A stretch of 55,508 nt of DNA from an uncultured Clostridia bacterium (GTDB lineage: Bacteria > Cyanobacteriota > Vampirovibrionia > Gastranaerophilales > Gastranaerophilaceae): NCBI GenBank assembly GCA_945946765.1, contig CAMEWS010000004.1:1-55508 (forward strand). Direction: 5' to 3'. The translations under genes and the position numbers were made by a program. The notes beneath the pieces were generated by a model. The model searched no databases. It was given only the letters and a program-made list of their open reading frames with translations, and was not told where the DNA came from. Each line of letters starts with the position of its first letter. The stretch's first letter is position 1. Shown piece by piece: positions 16,563 through 26,095 of this stretch.

Positions 16563-17945
16563 TTAGATTTGTTTTGTTACAATGGCAAATATATCATTAA
16601 ATATCAGCACCATCATCAAAATAATTAAAAGCAAAAAGAAGAAATTGCTGACTTTTGCCATAACTTTTTCGTCAATCGGTTTACCTTTAATTTTTTCAAT
16701 AATCAAAAACATTAAATGTCCGCCATCTAATGCCGGAATTGGCAAAAGGTTCATAACAGCAAGGTTTATACTTATTATTGCCGTCAAGAGTATACCGTTT
16801 AACAACCCTGTATGTTCAATCATATCACCGCCCATTTTTGTTGCAGCGATAATACCCCTGAGTTCTTTTACTGGGATTTGTCCCGTAATTAGTTTTTCTA
16901 CCCCTATAAGTGTGTATTTTGTATTAATCCAAGTATATTGCAAAGAACCGAGAATAATGGTTTTTGGCGAAGTTGTATGAATCAAAATTCTGTCCCCGTC
17001 ACGTTCAATACCTATTACGCCTTCTTCGTTAGAGTAAATCGGTTTTAATTCCAGAATTTTTTCTTCACCATTAACTGTTCTTTTTACCGTAAAAATCATT
17101 TGCTTTCTTGTATCGGCAATTGCTTTTGCAATATCTTCAAGCGTAACTTTTCCGTCCGCAATTGCAATTTTTTTATCTTGAATTTCATTACGTAATTTTA
17201 TCTGTGTAGAATTTAATTTTATCGGGTCGTTTTTAATTTTTTCTATACCCATTAATGCCGCTGCAGAAAGATGTTGTGCTTCTTCGTCACGAGGCGGAAT
17301 AAGTTTTATTTTTTCGCCCTGTATTATCGGGAGAGATACATCTTTTATTTGAGGATTTTTGTCTTGCAAATCTTTTAAAACGGTTTTATAAATCTTGTTT
17401 GAAATGTATCCGTCAAATTTTGCACTTGCTTTTGCATAAATATTTGTTTGAAACGGCTGAATAATATCTGAACCGTTAATTTTTAAGATAATATCTCCTT
17501 TTTGCAAACCTGAATTTTGAACTTGAGCACCTTTTGCTTCTTTAATAGCTTTTACATAAACCACAGCTTTGTCAGTAGGTAACTTGTGTGTAAATGTTGC
17601 GGTAAACATTACAAGCGCAATTGCACAAAGCATATTTGCAATTACACCGGCAGAAAGTACAATAGCTCTTTTCCACACAGGTTGATTATAAAAAAAGTCC
17701 TTTGAATCTTTTGGCAAATCAGGATTTTCTTCATCATCCGGAAAAGATACATAACCGCCTAACAAACAGGCATGAACAACTATTTCCAAATCGCCTATAT
17801 GAGTTTTAAAAATGGTAGGACCAACAGGAAGACCAAAACCAAACCTTGTTACCTTAAACCCGAGAGCTTTTGCGGTTAATAAATGTCCCAGTTCATGAAC
17901 AAGTATTAAAAAACTTATTAACAATATCATTATAATTATGTTCAT
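16563..17945 (-). CDS. rseP: Site-2 intramembrane zinc protease RseP (M50)
   Basis: Cleaves membrane-spanning substrates, in many bacteria the anti-sigma factors that restrain envelope-stress sigma factors. HELGH (17-21) in the first membrane helix gives the zinc and catalytic residues. The C-terminal NLLPIPALDGGHL gives the third ligand Asp. A PDZ domain begins near AQVQNSGLQKGDIILKINGS and is interrupted by a long charged insert before EEGVIGIERDG. The length is 460 aa. GAGGAA lies before the ATG. The substrate is unknown; the sigma factor at 46413 has no adjacent anti-sigma gene. It is paired with the matrixin gene downstream. Confidence 0.93.
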   Translation of the reverse strand: MNIIIMILLISFLILVHELGHLLTAKALGFKVTRFGFGLPVGPTIFKTHIGDLEIVVHACLLGGYVSFPDDEENPDLPKDSKDFFYNQPVWKRAIVLSAGVIANMLCAIALVMFTATFTHKLPTDKAVVYVKAIKEAKGAQVQNSGLQKGDIILKINGSDIIQPFQTNIYAKASAKFDGYISNKIYKTVLKDLQDKNPQIKDVSLPIIQGEKIKLIPPRDEEAQHLSAAALMGIEKIKNDPIKLNSTQIKLRNEIQDKKIAIADGKVTLEDIAKAIADTRKQMIFTVKRTVNGEEKILELKPIYSNEEGVIGIERDGDRILIHTTSPKTIILGSLQYTWINTKYTLIGVEKLITGQIPVKELRGIIAATKMGGDMIEHTGLLNGILLTAIISINLAVMNLLPIPALDGGHLMFLIIEKIKGKPIDEKVMAKVSNFFFLLLIILMMVLIFNDIFAIVTKQI

Positions 17946-18099
17946 AAAAATTTATTCCTCTTTAATGTTGTTATGAAATTTATTCACAATTTATTAAATG
18001 CACAAACCTTAAAACCAATTTAAAATAACTGTAAATTGAAAGTTTGTAAACAATATAAATATTTTATCATATACAATGATTTATGATAGTACGGTTTGT

Positions 18100-18112
18100 T
18101 ATAATAAATGTA
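18100..18112 (+). promoter_or_regulatory. -10 element placed for leaderless comF mRNA
   Basis: TATAAT (18100-18105) is followed by exactly six bases and then ATG (18112). The usual distance from -10 to +1 puts the transcription start on the A of ATG. There is no ribosome-binding site. Confidence 0.55.
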
Positions 18113-18780
18113 TGTTAAAATTTTTCAGACAATTTCTTGATTTTATTTATAAAAAACGTTGTTATTTTTGCAAAAGTGCACATTCAGGAAAAGCCATGTG
18201 CGACAATTGTTTTAACAAAATCCCTATATTCAAGTTTAAACCCATAAAAAAAATTAATAATATCAACATTTTTTGTGTAACTTTGTACAAAGATGAAACA
18301 CAAAAATTAATTCGTGCGGTAAAATATCACAACAAAAAAGATATGGCTTACTATCAGGCAAAACTTATGTATGATTATTGGATTAAGGTCAATCATTCCG
18401 ATAACGAATTTGTAATAGTTCCCGTACCAATGCATGAATCTCGAAAAAAAGAACGTTCTTACAACCACATGGAACTTGTTGCACAAGAATTTATAAAACT
18501 TTCAGGTGAAAATTACAAAATTGAAACAGATTTAATAAAACGAATTAAAAATACAAAACCACAATACAAACTCTCTAAAAAAGAACGGGAAGAAAATTTA
18601 AAAGATGCATTCGCATTGTGTGAAAATTATCAAAATTTTCAAAATAAAAAAATATTAATTTTTGACGATATTTTTACGACAGGTTCAACAATGAATGAGA
18701 TGATAAAAACATTTCAAAATAAAAATATAAATGATTTATACGTTTTAATTACAAGTTGTAGTAAATATAATGTTTCATAA
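18112..18780 (+). CDS. comF: ComF-like phosphoribosyltransferase-domain protein (222 aa)
   Basis: ComF proteins are needed for DNA uptake in transformable bacteria, with a Zn-ribbon followed by a type I phosphoribosyltransferase fold. KKRCYFC and AMCDNC give two CxxC pairs near residues 17-38. VPVPMHESRKKERSYNHMELVA and ILIFDDIFTTGST (PRPP-binding loop) complete the family pattern. I start at ATG 18112, 12 codons inside the longest ORF, because TATAAT sits six bases before it; neither ATG has a ribosome-binding site. Together with pilT and pilD it suggests a competence or twitching system. Confidence 0.88.
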   Translation: MLKFFRQFLDFIYKKRCYFCKSAHSGKAMCDNCFNKIPIFKFKPIKKINNINIFCVTLYKDETQKLIRAVKYHNKKDMAYYQAKLMYDYWIKVNHSDNEFVIVPVPMHESRKKERSYNHMELVAQEFIKLSGENYKIETDLIKRIKNTKPQYKLSKKEREENLKDAFALCENYQNFQNKKILIFDDIFTTGSTMNEMIKTFQNKNINDLYVLITSCSKYNVS

Positions 18781-18827
18781 TGTAAAAATGCATGACAAAA
18801 ATTTTTTTCAGGAGTGTTTGTGTTTGT

Positions 18828-19640
18828 ATGAACGTTAAAATAAAACCGATAAAATCAATACTTACTCAAAAAGTTCAAAAACAGGCTGTTATTTCTCCAA
18901 GAAAACCTGCCACTAAAGTTGATTGGGAAATGGCAGGCATACGCAATGATACAAAAGTAATAAAGCCATTTTCAATTAAACATCCTTTGCTCAACTCTTT
19001 GACTGTTTCAATAAGAGAAGTTAATAGGGATTTAGATGTTTTTTTAATTGAACTAAAAAATTCACTTCAAAAAGTTTTTAGTACAGAATCTATGCTTATT
19101 GAACCGAAAAGCCAGAGAATACGAGGATTGAATATTGAAACAATAGAAGAGTATAGAGCAACAAAAAAAGGAAGAAAATACGGTTTTGGTGAATTGGTAA
19201 GACTTACAAGCATAATGGAAATGCTTGAAAATAAATGTAAATATATCAGTATATTTGCAAAAAATACAGCAGTATATTTTCACGCAAAATATAAATTTCA
19301 ACCCAACATTACTGACAAAAAAAATGCAGCTAATGCACTAATGACAATCATTAATGATAAATCAAATAATTTTAAATTGCTTTCCAATAGAGCTAAAAAA
19401 TTATATAAAAAATTAATACAAAGCGAATCACTTTCAGTTGAACAAGAATCTTTACTTTTAAAAAAAATAAATAGCCTTGTAAATTCTTATATTAAAAAAG
19501 CTTTATCCGAAGGCAAACATGGTAAAGGACATGAATTTGAAAAAGGAATGGATATGATTCTTACAGAAGAAATCATACAAAAAGAACGAAACTTTTTTAA
19601 TAAAAAATATAGAAATCAAGGAATAAAATACAAAATATAA
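18828..19640 (+). CDS. Lineage-specific helical protein of unknown function (270 aa)
   Basis: I do not recognise a family. The first 60 residues are basic and probably disordered (KIKPIKSILTQKVQKQ). The rest is charged and helical, with a heptad-like region about residues 65-90 and 140-215. The conserved-looking end GKHGKGHEFEKGMDMILTEE has several Gly/His residues. It has no signal peptide or membrane segment. ATG 18828 is favoured because GGAG lies upstream (13 bases); the 12-codon longer form lacks any site. It follows comF by 47 bases on the same strand and ends at a strong terminator, so the two may form one unit. Confidence 0.6.
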   Translation: MNVKIKPIKSILTQKVQKQAVISPRKPATKVDWEMAGIRNDTKVIKPFSIKHPLLNSLTVSIREVNRDLDVFLIELKNSLQKVFSTESMLIEPKSQRIRGLNIETIEEYRATKKGRKYGFGELVRLTSIMEMLENKCKYISIFAKNTAVYFHAKYKFQPNITDKKNAANALMTIINDKSNNFKLLSNRAKKLYKKLIQSESLSVEQESLLLKKINSLVNSYIKKALSEGKHGKGHEFEKGMDMILTEEIIQKERNFFNKKYRNQGIKYKI

Positions 19641-19677
19641 TAAAAGACCCTTAATTTTAATAAGGGTCTTTTATTAT
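19641..19677. terminator. Bidirectional Rho-independent terminator
   Basis: AAAAGACCCTTA pairs with TAAGGGTCTTTT around an AT-rich loop. There is an A-tract on the left and a T-tract on the right, so it can serve both the plus-strand gene ending at 19640 and the minus-strand ahcY-facing side. Confidence 0.85.
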
Positions 19678-19722
19678 CTATGTCTTAAACTTTTTTGCAA
19701 TCCATAATTACAATTGTTCTAG

Positions 19723-21015
<1,293 letters not shown>

Positions 21016-21111
21016 TTAAATACCTGACTTTAAAATTGTAGCATAAATGATTTTTAAAGTTATATGTTATAATAAGTTATAATTCTATTTATACACAACA
21101 GAGGATTTTAT

Positions 21112-22104
21112 ATGAAACTTACGGTACTGGGAGCAGGTTGCTGGGGGCTTACACTCACTTGGCTTTTAACAAACAATTTTGATAAAGTTTGTGTTTGGGG
21201 CAGAGAACAAGACATTTCTGATGATTTAAAAAATAACAAACACACCTCAAAACCGCTTGAAATACAACTTCAAGATAAAGTAGAAGTAACGTCAAATCTT
21301 GAAAATGCCATTAAAGATGCGGATATTATTTTACTTGTTGTTGCAACTTCGGGCATACGTGATGTGTGCAAAAAGCTTGCACATATAGGTTTAAAAGACA
21401 ATCAAATACTTGTTAATACTTCAAAAGGGCTGGAACTTCCTTCTCTTATGAGAATGAGTGAAGTTATGAAACAGGAATTACCCGAAGCAAATATTGCAAT
21501 ACTTTCAGGTCCTACTTTAGCAAAAGAAGTGCTTATGGGTTGTCCGACTGCAGCCTCTGTTGCCTGTGAAAATAAACCTGATATTGCAAAATTTTTACAA
21601 GAAAAATTAACCGTGCCGTCAAAATTCAGACTTTACACAAATGATGACGTTATCGGCTTAGAGCTTGGCGGAAGTTTGAAAAACGTTATTGCAATTGCCT
21701 CAGGCTTTGCAGATGCAATGAAACTCGGTGACAATTGTCGTGGAGCTCTTTTAACACGAGGAATGGCAGAAATTACACGTGTGAGCGTTGCTTTGGGTGC
21801 AAAACCTGCAACATTGTATGGATTATCCGGCATGGGCGACTTAATTGCAACATGCTCAAGCCCGATGTCACGTAACTTTACAGTAGGTGCAATGCTGGGA
21901 CATGGCAAAAAAATAGATGATATTTTGGCTGAATTGGGTTCTGTTGCGGAAGGCGTGAAAACCTCAAAAGCAGTATGTGAACTTGCAAAAAAATTGGGAA
22001 TTGAAGTGCCGATTTCTTCTGCAATTTACGAGGCAGTATACACTGACATTACCCCAAAAGAACTTTTGGATAAATTGATGAACAGAAAATTAAAAGGAGA
22101 ATAA
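21112..22104 (+). CDS. gpsA: Glycerol-3-phosphate dehydrogenase [NAD(P)+]
   Basis: Makes sn-glycerol 3-phosphate from dihydroxyacetone phosphate for phospholipid synthesis. The Rossmann start is TVLGAGCWGLTLTWLL (the usual GxGxWG, with a Cys in place of Ser/Ala). LSGPTLAKEV, the catalytic Lys in GGSLKNVIAIASG, and GLSGMGDLIATCSS are conserved. The length is 330 aa. GAGGA lies before the ATG. Two TATAAT-like boxes lie just upstream. The gene is single. Confidence 0.96.
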   Translation: MKLTVLGAGCWGLTLTWLLTNNFDKVCVWGREQDISDDLKNNKHTSKPLEIQLQDKVEVTSNLENAIKDADIILLVVATSGIRDVCKKLAHIGLKDNQILVNTSKGLELPSLMRMSEVMKQELPEANIAILSGPTLAKEVLMGCPTAASVACENKPDIAKFLQEKLTVPSKFRLYTNDDVIGLELGGSLKNVIAIASGFADAMKLGDNCRGALLTRGMAEITRVSVALGAKPATLYGLSGMGDLIATCSSPMSRNFTVGAMLGHGKKIDDILAELGSVAEGVKTSKAVCELAKKLGIEVPISSAIYEAVYTDITPKELLDKLMNRKLKGE

Positions 22105-22150
22105 GTCTTTGCACGGTTTTTCATGATATAACTCAAACCGCAATGACAAA

Positions 22151-22438
22151 TTATTCACCTCTGCCTTGTTCTTTCATATTGGCTTGAATTTCTGCTTTAT
22201 CATTAAACTCATTGATAAAGTGAGAATATCTTTCCATTCTTAGTTTTAACCACGACAGCATCGTTTCTGAACCGTATACCTCAATTGTTCTGGTTCTGGC
22301 AAACTGTTTACGACTTCTGTTGTAAGATTCGTCAATATAAGTCTGACAACGGCAGTTAAGTTCTTCTACGAGTTCGTAGAGGGTCTTTAACCATGCCGGT
22401 TGAACCAGTGCTTCGTTGACTGAATACTCGAGAATCAT
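22151..22438 (-). CDS. Small helical protein of unknown function (95 aa)
   Basis: No family recognised. The sequence is predicted all-helical, with two Cys close together (LNCRCQTY) and a basic stretch RSRKQFARTRTIEVYGSE. The C-terminal MKEQGRGE is charged. The ATG has an AGGAAG site at optimal distance, and the gene is isolated. A perfect inverted repeat GTACAT-ttg-ATGTAC lies about 90 bases upstream and might be an operator. Confidence 0.6.
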   Translation of the reverse strand: MILEYSVNEALVQPAWLKTLYELVEELNCRCQTYIDESYNRSRKQFARTRTIEVYGSETMLSWLKLRMERYSHFINEFNDKAEIQANMKEQGRGE

Positions 22439-22528
22439 TTTCTTCCTGACTTTCTTTGTTAACTAATACGCTATTTATGTATATAATGCCCATTCCTCAA
22501 GCATTATTAACATCGTAGTAAAAATTTC

Positions 22529-22543
22529 GTACATTTGATGTAC
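22529..22543. promoter_or_regulatory. Inverted repeat, possible operator
   Basis: GTACAT (22529-22534) and ATGTAC (22538-22543) with a three-base spacer form a 6+6 perfect palindrome between two minus-strand genes. The flanks (22440-22690) otherwise show no gene. Confidence 0.3.
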
Positions 22544-22673
22544 ATGATTCCTATCGGCGCATGTGAAGAAAAACTTTAAAGATTTTATGACAATTGTAAC
22601 ATTTGTTAACGATTAGGGATTATAAATTTGAAAAATATATTAAAAAATATAGACATTTGATATCTTTCTCAAA

Positions 22674-22721
22674 TTAAAGCCGGTGAAAGGTCACAACAAA
22701 ACTTTCACAACGGCTTTTTTT
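22674..22721 (-). terminator. Terminator overlapping the end of the YhcH-like gene
   Basis: On the minus strand GCCG-tt-GTGAAAG pairs with CTTTCAC-CGGC around a loop that contains the stop codon, followed by TTTAATTT. The left arm is coding, so the hairpin overlaps the last codons. Confidence 0.5.
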
Positions 22722-23146
22722 ACGTATTCGGGCACATTATCCGCAATACAGGGCATATGTGCATCTTGAGGCATAAAGATTACAAAATCGCCTTCTTTTG
22801 CGTGAACAAATTCTATCGGCTCTTTCTCTTGAAAAAAAACTATATCGTTCTCCGTATCAAAATCACTGACAGGAGTTAAAACATCGGAAGTTGTATACCC
22901 CAGTTTTTCTTTACCTTTAATAATATATTGAATATCCGCATACTTTTTGTGAGCTTCAAATTTACCTTCACTCAAGGGTTTTGAAGTATAATCCTGAACG
23001 GATACAAATAAATTTTTGCCATCAATTTCATATTTACCGTTTTGCAAATTTAAAAGGTCTGTTTTTTGGAGATATTCAAAACCTTTTTGAAATCTTTCAC
23101 CTAAATTGTGATAATTTTTTGCATTTTTAATATTATCTGTTTTCAT
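22691..23146 (-). CDS. YhcH/YjgK/YiaL family protein (DUF386, 151 aa)
   Basis: A cupin-like beta-sandwich family proposed to act on sugars such as N-acetylneuraminate derivatives or as 'beta-galactosidase subunit beta'. Matching motifs are GKFEAHKKYADIQYIIKGKE (with the conserved His and Asp), then EPIEFVHAKEGDFVIFMPQDAHMPC. The His residues in FVHA and DAHMP are the expected metal ligands. The length is normal. An AAAGAG site precedes the ATG. It is isolated, with no sialic acid genes nearby, so the substrate is not clear. Confidence 0.85.
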   Translation of the reverse strand: MKTDNIKNAKNYHNLGERFQKGFEYLQKTDLLNLQNGKYEIDGKNLFVSVQDYTSKPLSEGKFEAHKKYADIQYIIKGKEKLGYTTSDVLTPVSDFDTENDIVFFQEKEPIEFVHAKEGDFVIFMPQDAHMPCIADNVPEYVKKAVVKVLL

Positions 23147-23243
23147 TTTTTTCTCTTTCTAATAAGTTTTGTTTATTTTCAAAAAAGATTATAGCAAAAT
23201 TTTATTTTGTGTGTTTTGATATTCTTGTAAGAGAGAAATTGTA

Positions 23244-23963
23244 ATGACACTAACCATACATAATAATAAAATAAATTCCAAAGTTTTTAGCGCATTTCAA
23301 GATGGTGTAATTTCTACTGCTCCTCAAAAAGGCTCTTATAATTCTATAATGTATAAAAGAAATCACCGAACAGAAAAGAACGAAACAAAAACAAAGGTAA
23401 TTACAGCAACAGCTTCTGTTGTATCAACGCTTTTACCTATGATTTATTTTGCAAAAAAACAAAACGGATTAAAAAAACTGATTGACCTTTTTAAAATAGA
23501 TTACGGCATAAAAGAAGTAATTGCTTTAAGTAGTACAAGTATCATTAGCGGTGTAACAGCAGGTATTTTAACAGACAAAAAAACTGATAAAAAAAGAAAG
23601 TTCAAAGAAGGCGTTTTCCAGTTTATGAACGCCACTATACCCACACTTTTTGTAGGCGGTGTGATGAAATTACTTGAAGATAATGTTAAATACAATCATT
23701 CCCGACCTGTTAAAACAGCAGCTATTTTAACAAGTATGTTCGCAGGCATGCCATTTGCTGCATTTTTGTCTAATATTATCAATGATCCAAAAGACAAAGA
23801 ACCTGACAGAAAACTTACATTAAAAGATTCTATTGCCAACATGGACGATGCATTGGGCGCACTTGTTGTTGCCAAATTTCCACTCATAAAACAATTGCAT
23901 TTAGACAAAGTTATGCCTGCTATATTTGCGTGGTGCGGTTACAGAGCAGGTCAAAGTAACTAA
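23244..23963 (+). CDS. Multi-pass membrane protein of unknown function (239 aa)
   Basis: The first 45 residues are soluble and basic. Four or five hydrophobic segments follow, around 51-70, 90-107, 128-144, 157-178 and 205-235. The short charged loop DKKTDKKRKFKEG and the PKDKEPDRKLTLKDSI loop suggest alternating topology. No named family is recognised; similar proteins are, to my memory, common in gut Melainabacteria. AGAG precedes the ATG. Its stop overlaps the stop of the small membrane gene at 23960 on the opposite strand by four bases. Confidence 0.6.
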   Translation: MTLTIHNNKINSKVFSAFQDGVISTAPQKGSYNSIMYKRNHRTEKNETKTKVITATASVVSTLLPMIYFAKKQNGLKKLIDLFKIDYGIKEVIALSSTSIISGVTAGILTDKKTDKKRKFKEGVFQFMNATIPTLFVGGVMKLLEDNVKYNHSRPVKTAAILTSMFAGMPFAAFLSNIINDPKDKEPDRKLTLKDSIANMDDALGALVVAKFPLIKQLHLDKVMPAIFAWCGYRAGQSN

Positions 23964-24154
23964 ATTTTATCTAATGCTTCTTGATTGTCTTTAGCTGTAT
24001 TTTCTCTGCCATGAATAACTTTATCAATGCTTTTTTCTGTTTTGATATTAGAAGTACCTTGCTGTATAGCTTTATCAACGTTTAACGGAGTACCCCAATT
24101 TGTATACGCAAACCAAATCGCTGCAACTGCAAGAATAAAAACTATTATTTTCAT
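23960..24154 (-). CDS. Small single-pass membrane protein (64 aa)
   Basis: One N-terminal membrane helix (IIVFILAVAAIWFAYTNWG, residues 3-21), followed by a soluble 40-residue tail rich in Lys, Asp and Gln (TSNIKTEKSIDKVIHG). I place the start at ATG 24154 rather than the TTG two codons upstream. Weak GAG lies nine bases before. It converges with the membrane protein at 23244. Function unknown. Confidence 0.55.
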   Translation of the reverse strand: MKIIVFILAVAAIWFAYTNWGTPLNVDKAIQQGTSNIKTEKSIDKVIHGRENTAKDNQEALDKI

Positions 24155-24260
24155 AACCAAACTCTTATATAAATTATTAACACAAAATTATTATATATTA
24201 TTTTATAATTTAAGTCTTTAGAGATGTCAATTTTATACATTAAAATGGTTTTATATATAT

Positions 24261-25022
24261 ATGGAAGTAAGTGTTCAAAATTTTATAATGCCTATCTCAC
24301 CTCCTATTTGTAAAAAGGATGTAGAATCACTGCGTTCCGCTCACCAACATTTTAGTGATTGTTATATAGTATCTGCCCTTGAAGCATTTTCAAATTCTTC
24401 TAACGGTACAAAAATGCTTCAAAACAGAATTTCATACGCTGATTACAATTCAGAACTTTTGAAATGTTGTTTACATTCCCCTGACGGAAATAAACAATAT
24501 TATTACGTGCCTGTTTCACAAGCAATTGATGGATATGAAAAATTATACAAACATCAAGATAACAAAATTGTTAGAGCTTTGGATATTTCAGTAAATGAAT
24601 ATGAAAAATGCTATAAAACAAAACCTTTAGTTTGTCGCATAGCATCTTTATTTAAAAATTTTACTTTTGAATTTAATGTTGTTTCTAATTTTATGAAACA
24701 ACTTACAGGAAAAGAACCAACTGTAAATATAGCTGAAAAATCATTTAATATTAATCTTAAACCATATAAAAAAGAAGTTATGGAGCTATTTGAAAGAATG
24801 GATAAAGAAAAAGACCATAGTTTTGTTATTGGAACAGGCATAAAAAAAGTTGATGACAAAAGATGGCATGTATATGTGCTCGAAGATGTAAATCTTGCGG
24901 AAAATAAAGTTACTATAAAAAACAAACGTGGCAATATACGAAAAGTAATTCCGATTGAAGAAGTATTAAACAATTACAAATACATTGTCGGTTATTTTGG
25001 AAGTGATTTAAAAGATTGTTAA
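24261..25022 (+). CDS. Putative calpain-like cysteine peptidase (253 aa)
   Basis: I assign a papain-fold, C2-like peptidase with moderate confidence. FSDCYIVSALEAFS (Cys34) resembles the calpain GDCW-F-AL motif. WHVYVLED (His203) followed by VTIKNKRGN (Asn221) resembles the calpain His and N-P-W-G region, preceded by SFVIGTGIKKV like the calpain 'F..GTG' strand. The middle 120 residues are helical and lineage-specific, with no calcium-binding repeats. There is no signal peptide, so action inside the cell or by non-classical export are both possible. No ribosome-binding site precedes the ATG. A TAAAAT at 24241 would give a leader of about eight bases. Confidence 0.65.
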   Translation: MEVSVQNFIMPISPPICKKDVESLRSAHQHFSDCYIVSALEAFSNSSNGTKMLQNRISYADYNSELLKCCLHSPDGNKQYYYVPVSQAIDGYEKLYKHQDNKIVRALDISVNEYEKCYKTKPLVCRIASLFKNFTFEFNVVSNFMKQLTGKEPTVNIAEKSFNINLKPYKKEVMELFERMDKEKDHSFVIGTGIKKVDDKRWHVYVLEDVNLAENKVTIKNKRGNIRKVIPIEEVLNNYKYIVGYFGSDLKDC

Positions 25023-25126
25023 AATTGTATTCCAAATCACAACACTTTTTAACAAAAGTGCAGAATACTAATCCGGTGTGGCATTTGCTCACCTTTTCAA
25101 TGTTTCACTCAATATTAAATAATCTG

Positions 25127-25879
25127 CTATATCTGTACTTTTTCCATTACTTCATCGGGAATATCGAAGTTTGAATAAACATTTTGAACATCATCGTGTT
25201 CTTCCAATTTATCCATTAACAACAAAATCATTTTTGCTGTTTTTTCGTCAGTAATTTCCAATGTATTTTCAGGAAGTTTTGTAAGTTCTGCAGAAGTATG
25301 TTTGAAGCCCAATTTTTCCAAAGATTCTACTACTATTTGGAAATTTTCGGGAGAAGTAATAATTTTATACTCGTCTTCTTCATCAATAAAATCGTCTGCA
25401 CCTGCGTTTATAGCCTCATTAAAAAGGTTTTCATAATCAACTTCATCTTTGGCAAAAGTAACAACACCTGCTGATTTGAACATCCAACCTACACAACCTG
25501 TTTCACCAAGATTACCGTTGAATTTTGTAAAATAGCTTCTGATATCACCTGCCGTACGGTTTCTGTTGTCTGTCATTGCTTCCACAATAACCGCAACACC
25601 GCCTGCACCGTAGCCTTCATAGTTAAGTTCTTCATAGTTTTCGGAAGCTCCCGAACCACAGCCTTTTTCTATGGCACGTTTAATATTGTCGTTAGGCAAT
25701 CCGCCTGCTTTTGCTTTTTCAATAGCTGTTCTCAAACGGAAGTTTGCGGCAGGGTCACCACCGCCCATTTTTGCTGCTACTATAATTTCTCTTGAATACT
25801 TTTGAAAAGCAACGCCTCTTTGTGCATCCACTTTCGCTTTTTTGTGTTTAATGGTTGACCATTTTGAATGTCCTGACAT
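25127..25879 (-). CDS. yebC: YebC/PmpR-family protein (250 aa)
   Basis: YebC-family proteins act as transcription regulators and, in recent work, as ribosome-associated factors that ease stalling on poly-proline. The start [20 protein letters not shown] is diagnostic. [31 protein letters not shown] and the [11 protein letters not shown] string follow. The length is 250 aa. AAGGAA precedes the ATG. It is single, followed by a repeat element and ilvD on the same strand. Confidence 0.93.
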   Translation of the reverse strand: MSGHSKWSTIKHKKAKVDAQRGVAFQKYSREIIVAAKMGGGDPAANFRLRTAIEKAKAGGLPNDNIKRAIEKGCGSGASENYEELNYEGYGAGGVAVIVEAMTDNRNRTAGDIRSYFTKFNGNLGETGCVGWMFKSAGVVTFAKDEVDYENLFNEAINAGADDFIDEEDEYKIITSPENFQIVVESLEKLGFKHTSAELTKLPENTLEITDEKTAKMILLLMDKLEEHDDVQNVYSNFDIPDEVMEKVQI

Positions 25880-25941
25880 AATTTTATTCCTTTACAATCT
25901 ATAATTCTTTTAATGATATGTTTTTATTTAATATTCATTAT

Positions 25942-26051
25942 GTCATGCTGAACTTGTTTCAGCACCTTTCCCGAAAACAAAGTTATCTTTTTTAAATAAA
26001 TTAATGATAACTATTCCTTTTGGATAGACCCTGAAATAAATTCAGGGTGAC
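25942..26051. repeat. GTCAT...GTGAC inverted-repeat element
   Basis: It begins GTCATGCTGAACTTGTTTCAG and ends CCCTGAA-ata-ATTCAGGGTGAC. Internal CTGAA/TTCAG arms make two hairpins. It belongs to the widespread gut-bacterial 'GTCATNCTGAACTTG' intergenic family (general knowledge). No gene is in the interval. Confidence 0.7.
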
Positions 26052-26095
26052 AATCAAATAAAATTTTTACGCCTTAACCTTAGTACAAGAACAAC

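Noticed and set aside
22691-23146. Sialic acid catabolic role for the YhcH-like gene
   Set aside because: No neighbouring nan genes are present and the family is functionally diverse, so a specific role is not claimed.
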